Part shown: positions 34,241 through 44,900 of the stretch, piece after piece | How positions within the stretch are numbered: position 1 is the stretch's first letter | How the letters are laid out: each line of letters starts with the position of its first letter | Source of the DNA: Lingula anatina | Lineage: Eukaryota > Brachiopoda > Lingulata > Lingulida > Lingulidae | Direction of reading: 5' to 3' | DNA: 64,000 nt | NCBI RefSeq assembly: GCF_001039355.2 | Contig: NW_019776010.1 | Span: 58,562-122,561, forward strand | Made by a program: the position numbers and the translations under genes | Notes under the pieces: model-generated | What the model was told of the DNA's origin: nothing | Databases searched by the model: none | The model's input: only the letters and a program-made list of their open reading frames with translations

Positions 34241-36130
34241 TAGATTAATCATAATCTTATTGTGTGCTTTTCACCTTCAAGGTACATGTGTTCTGTCGAC
34301 GATGTTTGATAATGCAAAGGGGGTAGTGGGCGATATAGAACGGGTATTCTTATAAATAGAATCACGATGTATCATCTGAAATGATTAAGACTGTAATCTC
34401 AGGATCCCTAAACCGAAACAAAGTGCATTAATAATTATTAGTGCCTGAAATTAAAGTGAATGTCATTTAAGTGCCGTGTCCTGTAAAAGAATTAAATAAA
34501 GAAAAAAACTTGTTATGATGGATATTAAAATTACGAGAGTAGACAAACAACAAAATATTCATTCACTGCTTGGCTAACCAGGAAAAATAAACTATTTTAT
34601 CAATATAATGTAACAGTTTTGTTCAAGTCAATAACAAAATAATTCCAAATGCATACATTTCCGTCCTGTCACGAATCTTCAACAGTGAGGTGAGATATCT
34701 CAGTTGTAACCATCTCTTCAAACCTTATAAAATCCTTAAGGTCAACACATGCATGAAATGTAAACAGAAATTAATTTACTTAAAGAACTCCAAACGTATG
34801 AAAGATGGATAAAGTTTACAATTATTTAAGGTATCAGAAAATATTAAGACATACAAAGTATATTCATCAAATAAATTTTACATGCTATTTTATGACAAGT
34901 CTACAACCAATTGAATTCACATATTTTCTTCAATCAATACTCACCCTTACTTACGTGAACTTTATGCGGATTCTGACCAGTCATGTTAGGAGGGAAAATC
35001 ATAATTATTTACTCTCTTTGTTTATGGGCAAAGTTAGCAACGAAGCCCTGAAATTATTTGAAGGAACTTCCCTTGTCAGACATTCAACACATGAACGAAC
35101 ATCACAACACCTGTAAGCTGACCTTTCCAAAAGCACATCGTATGCGTAATGGTAACTACGTCTTTTGAATAACCTTACGACCGATTGTATTATCGTCGTC
35201 TTAACTGAACAAAAAATTGCATTTCAACTTGTCTGAAATAACAAGTTGTAAATAACCTCGTGGTTGGTTACTTTGGAGACATATACATGATGTTAAAAAA
35301 CATCAATTATCACGTTATCTCCTATCTCTAAAAACCAGAAGTCGAGCGCCCTTGCTACTAAGTGGAAGTTCGTCTGATGTCAAGTACGTGATAATTGACA
35401 TATTCCTCTTTAAAACAAATGGCTCGTAATCCTGACACTTAGACATATGTCATATTTTCGTCATCTTCCCCTAATTGCTAAAAGCATTCCAGATCTATCA
35501 GATTCGTTGCCACTCGTTTTTTATTTACATCTTACATCTGTGTTTTGTTCAAACATGTGTCTTTTAAAATAAACCTGTCTAATTCTTCATCATCGTTGTC
35601 CATTTCTGCCTAGGCCAATCTTAACTCCGTCTAGGCAAGAATAATATATGACTAGGTAATTTAGTTTGAAGTTTCAGTATAATACTGTAGAATAAATATT
35701 AACTGAATATCATTGTAAAATAGTAAAAATGCATTTTATGCTGGTTTTTATCTTTTGATGATCGTTAACTAGTTTAGTTAATATTGTCAGGAAAATAACA
35801 GTTATAGGTACGTATGGCATTGCAGAAGTTCTGATAAAGCGAATCACCTAAAAGGGACTATAAGGATATGGCTAGTTTAGTGATCACTAAAAGATGCATT
35901 TATTTTCTTTTTATCTTGGACATTGTACGTCTTACTATGTATTTTTCTAACAAACAGTAGCCGAGGTTCACCCAGCATAACTTAAGTTACGATCCCTATA
36001 ATTTGTTTAAAGTCCAACTTGATAAAGGCCAAACTATCAGAGCAGGAAGTAATTATGATTAAGCATTTTCATTGTTTAACTCATATTCTATATCTTTTCG
36101 CCTTTATATTTTATTTATATACTTACACAG
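34241..36130. other. non-coding sequence upstream of the 36134 exon
   Basis: No exon or element boundary seen. The sequence is pyrimidine-rich just before the acceptor at 36130. Confidence 0.45.
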
Positions 36131-36133
36131 AAG

Positions 36134-36316
36134 ATGGCTGGCCAGTCCCAACCCCCCGTTTCTTTGGATACGATATCCAACTTGGTCGAAGGCATAAGGA
36201 AGTTACAAGAGTTAAAGATAGACCACGCTGGTGTAAAAAACGTGGACGACGTCGTCCTCAGATTGAGGAAGTACTGGAAAGAGCTTGGTGAAGGCGTGGC
36301 CGAGGAACCAATTGAT
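36134..36316 (+). CDS. first coding exon of an unidentified gene (61 codons)
   Basis: A CTTACACAG acceptor at 36122-36130 lies 3 nt before an ATG in good context (AAGATGG), implying a 5' UTR intron. The frame runs 61 codons and meets a strong donor (GAT|GTAAGT) at 36316/36317 in phase 0. The protein begins MAGQSQPPVSLDTISNLVEG and continues with LRKYWKELGEG. The spacing of LVEGIRKLQELKI...LRLRKY...WKEL faintly recalls the TFIIS N-terminal (LW) helical domain seen in TFIIS, Elongin A and MED26, but the match is weak. It cannot splice directly to the glutamine synthetase exon at 46801: that exon starts in a different phase and would lack about 260 residues. The downstream exons of this gene were not found. 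Confidence 0.55.
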
Positions 36317-36869
36317 GTAAGTTAGATATACAGAATGTTATAAGCCCTGGTATTACTAATCAGTTTGATATTTTGTACATACAGTTTTAATGGTAATGTA
36401 ACACTTCTTGAGGGGCAATACAGAATATAATAATAATTATAACCTTTATTAGTTCTAGCACAATATTACAAAGGCTATGACCAAACAAATCACATAGGTA
36501 CCATATTGAGATAGGATAATACTTAGTGTGTACACTTAAATGTAAATTCTGTTATACACCCATTATCAGAGGTGAAAATTATACCATTTGACACATTCTG
36601 TATTTTCATATACATTACTGACCTTAAAATATCAAACATATTTTTCTCAATTAGTAGGTGGTGGCTGGTAGAGAATACTTGGTTCTTTCTTGGTTACATA
36701 TTGTTATGTATCTAGCTAGATTTTGTATTGTGTCATGATTTCTGTTTTGCATTAATGATTTGAATTGTTCAGTGTGGTTTGTATTTTGGGCTAATTGTTG
36801 GTTTAGATTTTTTTTTTTTTGTTTGTTTTTCATATTGGGGACATAGTAATATATTACCACACGTATATA

Positions 36870-37610
36870 TCCTCATTACCACACGTGAAAAACCTGGGTG
36901 TCTACTTTGATTCCACTCTCTCTTTGGATAGACAAATATCAAATATCACTCAATCATATATTTTTAACATTAGAAACATCGGTGCTATTAGAAACTTCCT
37001 GGATCAATCTTCTGCGGCAACAGAAATTCATGCTATGATCACTTCTCGTTTAGACTACTGTCACTATTTACTCTATGGCTCTACCGACGAACGAATAAAA
37101 AAAACTGCAGCGAATTCAGAATATTTCAGCACATCTTTTAACCCGCACAGCCAGGGAAGAACATATCACACCCATTTTAAAGCAGTTACACTGGCTCCCA
37201 GTCAGAGCACGCATTTTATTCTAAAATTTAACTGTTATGCATGCAATTTTTTACAAATCAGCACCCCCGTACTTACAAGAACTAGTTAAACGCTATGTGC
37301 CAAAACGTGCTTTAAGATCACTCGACCAGCTTTTATTCACGCCTTGTTATTCCAGATTAACAGCGTACGGTGGCGTTGCTCTTCAGGTTTATGGACCAAT
37401 TGACTGGAACGATCTCCCTATGTATTTAAAAGCAATAGAGTCCGAGGATAATTTTTAAAAAGAAAGAAAAAAAGTAAAAAAAAATCTTTAAAACGTTTTA
37501 TAATTGATTTGACTGGCTGTTATCTTTTACACTGTACTGTTCATTTTACCCTAATGAATATTAAATATGGATTTTAGACTATAAATAAATATTATTATTA
37601 TTATTATATC
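36870..37610 (+). pseudogene. decayed LINE 3' end (Jockey/L2-like)
   Basis: Conceptual translation gives the C-terminal end of a Jockey/L2-type reverse transcriptase: VKNLGVYFDSTLSLDRQI, SRLDYCHYLLYGS (SRLDYCN-type motif), then after at least two frameshifts APPYLQELVKRYVPKRALRS and GPIDWNDLP. It ends in an (ATT)n tail at about 37588-37608, as in L2/CR1-like elements. It is 5'-truncated and frameshifted. Confidence 0.8.
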
Positions 37611-37984
37611 ATAGCAACAGTAAGTGTATTTGTATATCTTATATGTTCTCAGTAGTCCATTTTCTCTGTCTAATTCCTTAAAAAACAACAGCATTTTGTA
37701 GTGGTCGCCGAAAGCTTTGCTCATTTCATTTGTATCTATCTGAAGGCTGCGCCTGTTTGCGGGGAAAAATTTGGTAGATTATGTCCATATTCTGTCTCCA
37801 GTTTCCATTTGATTTTACTTCAAGGGTTTCACTTTGATATACCTTTTTTAAAAGTTGTCTATCTGGGACTTCTGTAAATCATTTTAGTTATGCTAATGTT
37901 TGTTTAAGTACACTTTGTGTAAGTGGAAATCTGTCAAGTTCTGCTTTGGCTGCTATGTTACTGCTGTTGTTTGTTTCCCAGTAA

Positions 37985-38676
37985 TGATTTGCCACCCTGA
38001 GCTTCAGAGATAACTTGACATTAACCTCTTCACAATAGCCTATCTTCATCGTGTCAAGTTACCTCTGACGAAAACAGTTTGACATAGTTTATATAAGCCA
38101 ATCGAATCCATGTTTCAAAATTTTTCACCAAAGTTTGGTGAAAACGCTGATTGGTTGAAAGTCCAGAATTATGTCTAATGAGAAAATTGTATTTGGTTGC
38201 GTCCGCATAACCGTCAATCGGCAATCCTCGGCTGATTCCATACTAACAACAAACGGCGCGGTGCGGCGCTTTACTTTCCCCACCTTTAATGATTATGCGT
38301 TTTCACACCATCAAAACCTCAGCTTGATTCTTTGCAAAATATGAGTATATCGGAATTGAAACCAGAGCAGTTAGAGGCTCTGCATCATTATCTACTGGAG
38401 GGATGATGTATTTTGCGTGCTGCCCACAGGTTACGGCAAGTCCCTGATATTCGGCCTTATCTTTGATTGGTCCGGATTTGAAAAAAGCGCGCTTTGACTC
38501 GTTCGCGTTCATTGGCTAGATCGTTCAATGAGTCATTGAGTGCGGGCTTAAAATTTGATTGGCGGGCGGCGGGGGCAATCGAATGTGGTCAGAGGTAACT
38601 TTACACAATGAAGATCGATAGGCTATAGTGAAGAGGTTAGTGTCAAGTTATCTCTGAAGTTCAGGGTGTGATTTGC
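37985..38676. mobile_element. hAT-type non-autonomous element with 8-bp target duplication
   Basis: TGATTTGC flanks both sides (37985-37992, 38669-38676). The inverted ends CACCCTGAGCTTCAGAGATA and CACCCTGAACTTCAGAGATA (right end, inverted) continue to match for about 80 bp, including a TAACCTCTTCAC block and an AAAGTTACCTCTGAC-type block. An 8-bp duplication with CA(C/G)..-starting ends points to the hAT superfamily. The 676-bp body has no transposase but carries a helicase-gene scrap (38341-38461). Confidence 0.8.
38341..38461 (+). pseudogene. RecQ-like DNA helicase fragment with Walker A motif
   Basis: Frame 1 reads MSISELKPEQLEALHHYLLE and a further Gly (38341-38403). After one extra base the next frame reads DVFCVLPTGYGKSLIFGLI (38405-38461). 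The LKPEQ.EAL segment is the Q-motif region, and LPTGYGKS is the Walker A loop of RecQ-type superfamily 2 helicases. The similarity then stops, and neither DEAH box nor later motifs follow. The fragment is about 40 residues, frameshifted, and sits inside a hAT-type element, so it is a captured or residual gene piece. RecQ-like ORFs are common passengers or components of some invertebrate transposons, which is the alternative to host-gene capture. Confidence 0.75.
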
Positions 38677-38703
38677 AGAATTTGTTGTGGACATGTTCAA
38701 AAT

Positions 38704-39102
38704 TTATAATAATAATATGTATTTATTTGCAACTTTAAAATGTTGGATTTTACAATAAAAACAAATAGTCGTGAGATGCACAATCTTAAAATATACTTGT
38801 AAGTGTTAAAATGATTCAATACACATTAAAAGTTCATAAAAACCTCAGTTCTTAAAATTTGATAAAGCCCATGGGATAAAAGTTTTTGACGATCGAGCAG
38901 TCCTCAATTTTGGCACAGTGTACTTATAAACCCGGCGCAAAGTGAAGGAACTTTCATTTATCTCTAGTGGCAAATGATGGATTTTGTGTCCTTCAGAGTA
39001 CATGTTATGCAATAATGTTTTAGATAGTTCATTGCTTCTACAAGCAAGAGTGATAAGTTTACATGTTTCAAGTGCCCCGTCATAGGGTAGCTCTGGGAAT
39101 AT
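38704..39102 (-). pseudogene. LINE 3' remnant, minus strand
   Basis: On the minus strand the frame from about 39102 to the stop at 38845 reads IFPELPYDGALETCKLITLA, then GHKIHHLPLEI, then FTLRRVYKYTVPKLRTARSS and KTFIPWALSNF. This resembles the extreme C terminus of non-LTR reverse transcriptase proteins (…YDEALE…, LR..YKYPVPK.RT.R…SFIPWAL). The following minus-strand sequence ends in an AATAAATACATATTATTATT-type tail. It is 5'-truncated exactly where the LTR at 39103 begins. Confidence 0.6.
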
Positions 39103-40429
39103 TGTAACGAACCGGGGTCCAGCGCAGATGTCCTTGAAGTTTTTCAATTCCAATCCTGTTTTCGTCCTGCTTTAATCCATGATTCCATACAAGGAATAGA
39201 TAAATAAATGAATTTTTTGTGGGAGAAAATCATCAACGTCTTCAGCTGCGTCATTGTGCAGCTGAAGGTCGCGACCTCGCGACCTGCACCAGCTGACGTC
39301 ACGGTCGCTATAAATAACGCGTCAGCAGGTCGTGAGGCAGCGTCTTTCCTTTTCAAGTGGTGTAAGAAGCAAGTAAAGAGTAAACGATCTTAGAAGAGAG
39401 AGACAGTCAGTAAAAAGTGAGTAAACAGACCGCGGGTAGCCTGCGGGCTACCCGGCGGGGTTGGGGAAATTTTGGGAAATTTTTAACTTTTTAGACTCTT
39501 AACTTATTTACTTTTAACTTAGCTACGGGTACTGTTTCTGACGAGTTTCTCAGCGCAATCCCGTAACTGCATTCACTGTGACGCGTGCCGGAGGACAAGT
39601 GGTGGCTGACAGATCGTGGGATCCCTTGGTTGCAGATGCTTAGTGTTCCTGGCCAAGGAAGCCGCTGCGGCATGGACGATCTTGGGTGGAAAGCCGGCCG
39701 GGTCCGAGACGTCATGTTGAGGCGCCGTCGACAGTTCGGAGCTGAAGGGAAATGCCAGCCCGAGTGCGCAGAGTTCCCCCGTGAGTGTCGAGGCAGTGTT
39801 ACGTTTCTATTTTATTTCAGTTCGGTCCCCCGGACGTGTTCCATTTGTATGCAGTTACCGGAACGCTCAGAGAAACAGTGATGACGAAAGACGTGTTGCG
39901 TTCCGTAAAAGTCCCCGCGCCGTCCCCAGGCGCAAGAAGTAGTCGCTACGTATTCATAGCAGACGTGTTGCGTTTGTTGTGTATAAGTAGGTCAGCTTAT
40001 GACGTCACCATATCGCGAGAGCATGAGTATCTCGAGAGCGTTAGTTGAGACAGACGCTGGAATATGAACGGATAGGAGACTGAGTTTTGTTTTGGGACTT
40101 TTGAAGGAGAATATTTTTGTTTGGAACCTATTTACCACTGAACCGACACTCATATTTTCTACTGGAATTTGCATCGTAATTACTGTGGGATTTCATCGGA
40201 CACTTTCACTGAACTTTGAGCCGATTTATCTCCACTCACTCTCCACTGTCGACGGATTCACATCGGACTTTCACACAGGACACTTCATGCTTTCAGATAG
40301 GTTTATTTGTGTATTAAGGATAGCTTATTGTTATTGTCATTAGTTTATTTAGTTTTAATAAAATATTAAAACTTCTTTAAATCTTTTGTCATTGATTTTT
40401 GCTGCCATTGGGTACTCTGACCCGTAACA
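39103..40429 (+). mobile_element. 5' LTR of a Ty3/gypsy-like retrotransposon
   Basis: It starts TGTAACGAACC and ends ACCCGTAACA, followed after 4 nt by a primer-binding site. It contains two TATA-like motifs (TATAAATA 39309-39316, preceded by TGACGTCA, and TATAAG 39982-39987), a 9-bp perfect hairpin (39433-39454), a repeated AGACGTGTTGCGTT (39893 and 39961) and AATAAAATATTAAA near 40359, a plausible poly(A) signal. The left edge is inferred from the TG...CA rule and from the point where LINE coding similarity on the minus strand breaks. The 3' LTR is not in the window, so the edge cannot be confirmed by comparison. Confidence 0.6.
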
Positions 40430-40433
40430 GAAT

Positions 40434-40450
40434 TGGGGGCTCGTCCGGGA
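40434..40450 (+). other. primer-binding site complementary to tRNA-Pro 3' end
   Basis: TGGGGGCTCGTCCGGGA, the classic tRNA-Pro primer site of many retroelements, lies 4 nt after the LTR end. Confidence 0.85.
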
Positions 40451-40521
40451 ATTGAATTTTCTTATCGGTAGCAATTTTGTGTGCAAATTTACTACAGTAG
40501 CCAGCAGAAATCAATTCCACC

Positions 40522-41006
40522 ATGGTATTCTCTGTCACCGAATTTCTCCAATCTCCTACGGTGGCAGACTTTGAAGCTTTGAAAAAAGATGAGTTAGTTG
40601 CCATAGCTTTACATTTCAATTTAGTTGTGAAATCATCCATGAAAAAACAAGAGATTAGAGGAATAGTAGTGAAGACACTTGTAGATGAACAAATATTTAA
40701 GTCTGATGATTTACCGCCAATAGTTAAGGCAGAAACCAACATTTCAGAGTATGAATTTGAACTGGAGAAGTTAAGAATAGATAGACAGTTTCAGTTAGAA
40801 AAAGAAAGGTTAGAAAGAGAAGAAAGAGATAAAGATAGGCAGTTTCAGTTGGAAAAACTAAGATTAGAGCACAGTGAAAGATCAACTTCACATGTCAGGT
40901 ATGAATTTGATGCGGCAAAGAACATTAGGTTAGTTCCTAAATTCCAAGAAAAATCAGTTGATAAATTTTTCCCACAATTTGAAAAAATAGCAGAACATCT
41001 CCAATG
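40522..41006 (+). CDS. gag-like protein of LTR retrotransposon, cut by gap
   Basis: ATG in an excellent context (CCACCATGG) 71 nt after the primer-binding site. About 161 residues are visible before the N run. The N-terminal 70 residues are a helical region. Residues about 75-125 form a highly charged coiled coil with an internal repeat (DRQFQLEK twice). Then FDAAKNIRLVPKFQEKSVDK and FFPQFEKIAEHL match the start of the capsid-like segment found in many animal Ty3/gypsy gag proteins. The frame is intact up to the gap. Protease, reverse transcriptase and integrase would lie in or beyond the missing sequence, so coding integrity is unknown. Confidence 0.75.
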
Positions 41007-41952
41007 NNNNNNNNNNNNNNNNNNNNNNNNNNNNNNNNNNNNNNNNNNNNNNNNNNNNNNNNNNNNNNNNNNNNNNNNNNNNNNNNNNNNNNNNNNNNNN
41101 NNNNNNNNNNNNNNNNNNNNNNNNNNNNNNNNNNNNNNNNNNNNNNNNNNNNNNNNNNNNNNNNNNNNNNNNNNNNNNNNNNNNNNNNNNNNNNNNNNNN
41201 NNNNNNNNNNNNNNNNNNNNNNNNNNNNNNNNNNNNNNNNNNNNNNNNNNNNNNNNNNNNNNNNNNNNNNNNNNNNNNNNNNNNNNNNNNNNNNNNNNNN
41301 NNNNNNNNNNNNNNNNNNNNNNNNNNNNNNNNNNNNNNNNNNNNNNNNNNNNNNNNNNNNNNNNNNNNNNNNNNNNNNNNNNNNNNNNNNNNNNNNNNNN
41401 NNNNNNNNNNNNNNNNNNNNNNNNNNNNNNNNNNNNNNNNNNNNNNNNNNNNNNNNNNNNNNNNNNNNNNNNNNNNNNNNNNNNNNNNNNNNNNNNNNNN
41501 NNNNNNNNNNNNNNNNNNNNNNNNNNNNNNNNNNNNNNNNNNNNNNNNNNNNNNNNNNNNNNNNNNNNNNNNNNNNNNNNNNNNNNNNNNNNNNNNNNNN
41601 NNNNNNNNNNNNNNNNNNNNNNNNNNNNNNNNNNNNNNNNNNNNNNNNNNNNNNNNNNNNNNNNNNNNNNNNNNNNNNNNNNNNNNNNNNNNNNNNNNNN
41701 NNNNNNNNNNNNNNNNNNNNNNNNNNNNNNNNNNNNNNNNNNNNNNNNNNNNNNNNNNNNNNNNNNNNNNNNNNNNNNNNNNNNNNNNNNNNNNNNNNNN
41801 NNNNNNNNNNNNNNNNNNNNNNNNNNNNNNNNNNNNNNNNNNNNNNNNNNNNNNNNNNNNNNNNNNNNNNNNNNNNNNNNNNNNNNNNNNNNNNNNNNNN
41901 NNNNNNNNNNNNNNNNNNNNNNNNNNNNNNNNNNNNNNNNNNNNNNNNNNNN
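41007..41952. other. assembly gap (946 N)
   Basis: A run of N. It begins inside the gag-like frame. A complete gypsy-like element would need several kilobases more plus a 1.3-kb 3' LTR, so either the gap is longer than shown or the element is truncated. Confidence 0.98.
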
Positions 41953-44900
41953 TAAACTTTGCTGAATTCAACTATGGCTGGCCGTCGCACAAATGGGTTG
42001 CTCTTATATCTCTTAAAGAAGTTTTATTTGCATCATGTCTGTGAGTTATAAAGTGACCTTGCCCTAGACTGGTAAATTTGTCACATGCAAATATTGTTAA
42101 TGTGAAGAGAGGTGGAAATAAATGGCTAGTAACGTTGGCGGAAGTCTCCGTTACTGAATAATGCATACATGATAGGAAGAGGTCGCAGATATTACACCAA
42201 GCATGTGATTAGCCATTATAGCTGAATTCTGACCTCGGGGTTTGCTGCTGATAAGCCATAACGGGCACTTGTTCTTACATTATACTGGACATGATGAGTG
42301 CAATGATAAGGTATCCTCCAGCAATTAAACCACCAACCATGCAGTGGTTTGAAGTTCCCGGCAGGTGTAGAAAGTCCATTTCCACTTTTCATGTTATCTT
42401 CTGTTGTAGCATCTGTTTTCTTATGTGTAATTGCTTTGAAATTGGAGGAATATTGAAGTTCAGCATGCAACAGTGTAGCAATGTAGGGACAATAAATAAG
42501 AAAAATGATAAATCACATATTTATATTGACAATCATTTCTGGGTGTTTTTAAGGGTGGAGTTTTATGAAAATATGGGTTGTGCTACTCCGATTTTGGATG
42601 ATTTGTGAAACATTGCACACTATTTGACTTCAGCTATTTATGAACAGGTTTCTTTATAATGCATGTGTGAAAAATTTTTTTTTAACTTGCAAATTATCCT
42701 TTATCAGCAATTTACGCCAAATCTGATAGATTAAAAAATAATGATTATATATTCGAATTTATTTTGTTAGTGAAGACATACGACCATCAAATGTATTAAC
42801 ATTTGAATTAATTAAATGTAGGAGCATATAACCTTCAGACAATTTATGGAAAGAAAGGTGTTATGTCGTTCAGCAAAAGAGAAAAAAAATGGGGAAATTA
42901 TGGGATGTTTCGTGACTTTTATTATGAAAGTTGTTATAAAAGTACATACTGAATAACCTGTGGTCCTTGTTTTTTTGACCTTTCAATGTTTCTACAAGCA
43001 ATAAATTGTCATAATGCAGTCATGGTATGCAATTGTAACATGCAATAACATTTTTGGGCTAGAAGCAAGTTGATAAGTGCTGACACATTTAAAATAATTG
43101 TACGATAGCATCACTCTTGTACATTAACCTGAGAGAAAAATACGGGTTTTGACAGAAACTAGTTTAAGAGTAACTAATGACCTTGACCTTAGTGCAATTA
43201 AATAAATAGTTGTTAAGAAAAAATTGAAACACCAATGCTTAAAGCTTGAAGACTCCTGGACATGCTCTGAATATGCAGTAAATTACCTCTCACTTAATGC
43301 GGGTGACCTGGAAGCGGCTGTGTCCTGATTTTAGAGGGACTGAAATTGATTACCAAAAGACAAAATTTGCATAAATAACGATCCGTACAGAGCATTACAG
43401 GCCATATGGCTTACTTGAGTGAGTTAGAATTGCATTACCTGTCATGTAGAAGGTCAGAAACATTATCTTAAAGTATGAAGTGATTGTTCTGTGAATACAA
43501 AATGTGCTAGTTTGGAAAAGTTGGCAAATTTCCAGAGAGCGTGCCGGACAGAAGGAAAATTTAGGTTTATAGGAGTCTTTGTTTGTGAACTGGAGTTTGA
43601 AATTAAGACATGTTTGCAAAGATAAAAATATTTAAACTGGTATTCAGCTTTTTAGGTTCTGAATATGCAGTGGGCAACATAAAAATAGCATGTGGAACCA
43701 GTTAAAAGTTTGAAATGTCAACAACTGCCTCAACTTCGCAAAAACAAAAAATTGGAGGTCGATGACACCAGTTTTTCGTGCCCTCAAATAACTCTTTGCT
43801 AGGACAAAGTGCATTACTAAAGTGCCTAAATCTAAAGAATGTTTGTGTAAAAAGCATGGCAAGGTTAAGTTTCTTTGAAATTAAATTACACTTTGCCACA
43901 CTACAGGTTGTACTTGGTGAACTTAGTAGGAAATATATACGTTATGTACTTTAAAACCATGGCCTTTTGTTGACATTGACATGAACTGCCAAAAATTGTC
44001 GTGTTGTTGTTGAGATGATGCCTGAATCATTTCTAAAACTTAATTACCTCATTTATCATTTAGATTGTTTGAGGATGTGAAAACAGTATTTGGCATATAA
44101 CCAATGCTAATACCTACTTTTACATCAATTTATGTGCCCTGCTTTGAACTAGCTTGTACTTTCGGTATGTGGAGTAGGTTATTTTCTGAAGTCTTTGTGC
44201 TGCCTGTTCATTCATATTTTAGTCACTAACTAGTCACATGACACACACTGTGGAAAGGTCAGTTTTATGTATGTCAGTATTACAGGTCAGCTGCTGTAGA
44301 TTGTAAATGCGATATTTTCTTATTTCTACATGTTTTGCATTGAATTATAATTTTTTTTTCGTTTATTTAGACTGTTTTGTAATGTGAAGATAATATTTTG
44401 TGGGCTAAAACCACTATAAAACCAGTTTATAATGCTCATTCAAAGTACCAGCATAGATATATCTTTTTTATCACATGGTTTGCAAAGGAAGTAATACCCT
44501 AATGTGGACTAGAAAGCAGGACAGCACTTTTTTTAGAGTTAATTTATCATCTCATACCTAAACTTGGGAGCACCTGATTTGATAACAGTACCAGTAAATT
44601 GCCTTTGGACAAACTCTCAAAATATTGATCCAGGGTTTAAAATAAATTAAAAAATAACTCTTGTTTGCAGCATGCTTTAGGGAGGTGGCATTAGGCGTAG
44701 GTATGATCACTTGCTGTGATGTGACCCAGATAATATACGGTAACGATTCAATCTTTTCAGTAGGGAATTTGGGAATTTTACAGATAGCGTATTTTGTCAA
44801 GTCAGACATTTTTAAAGCACAACATTTGTGTGGAGTAATTGGAAGAAATCTAAAAATTTTGCAACAGTATAGTTTTATTTTATACATTAAAAGCTCCAGC

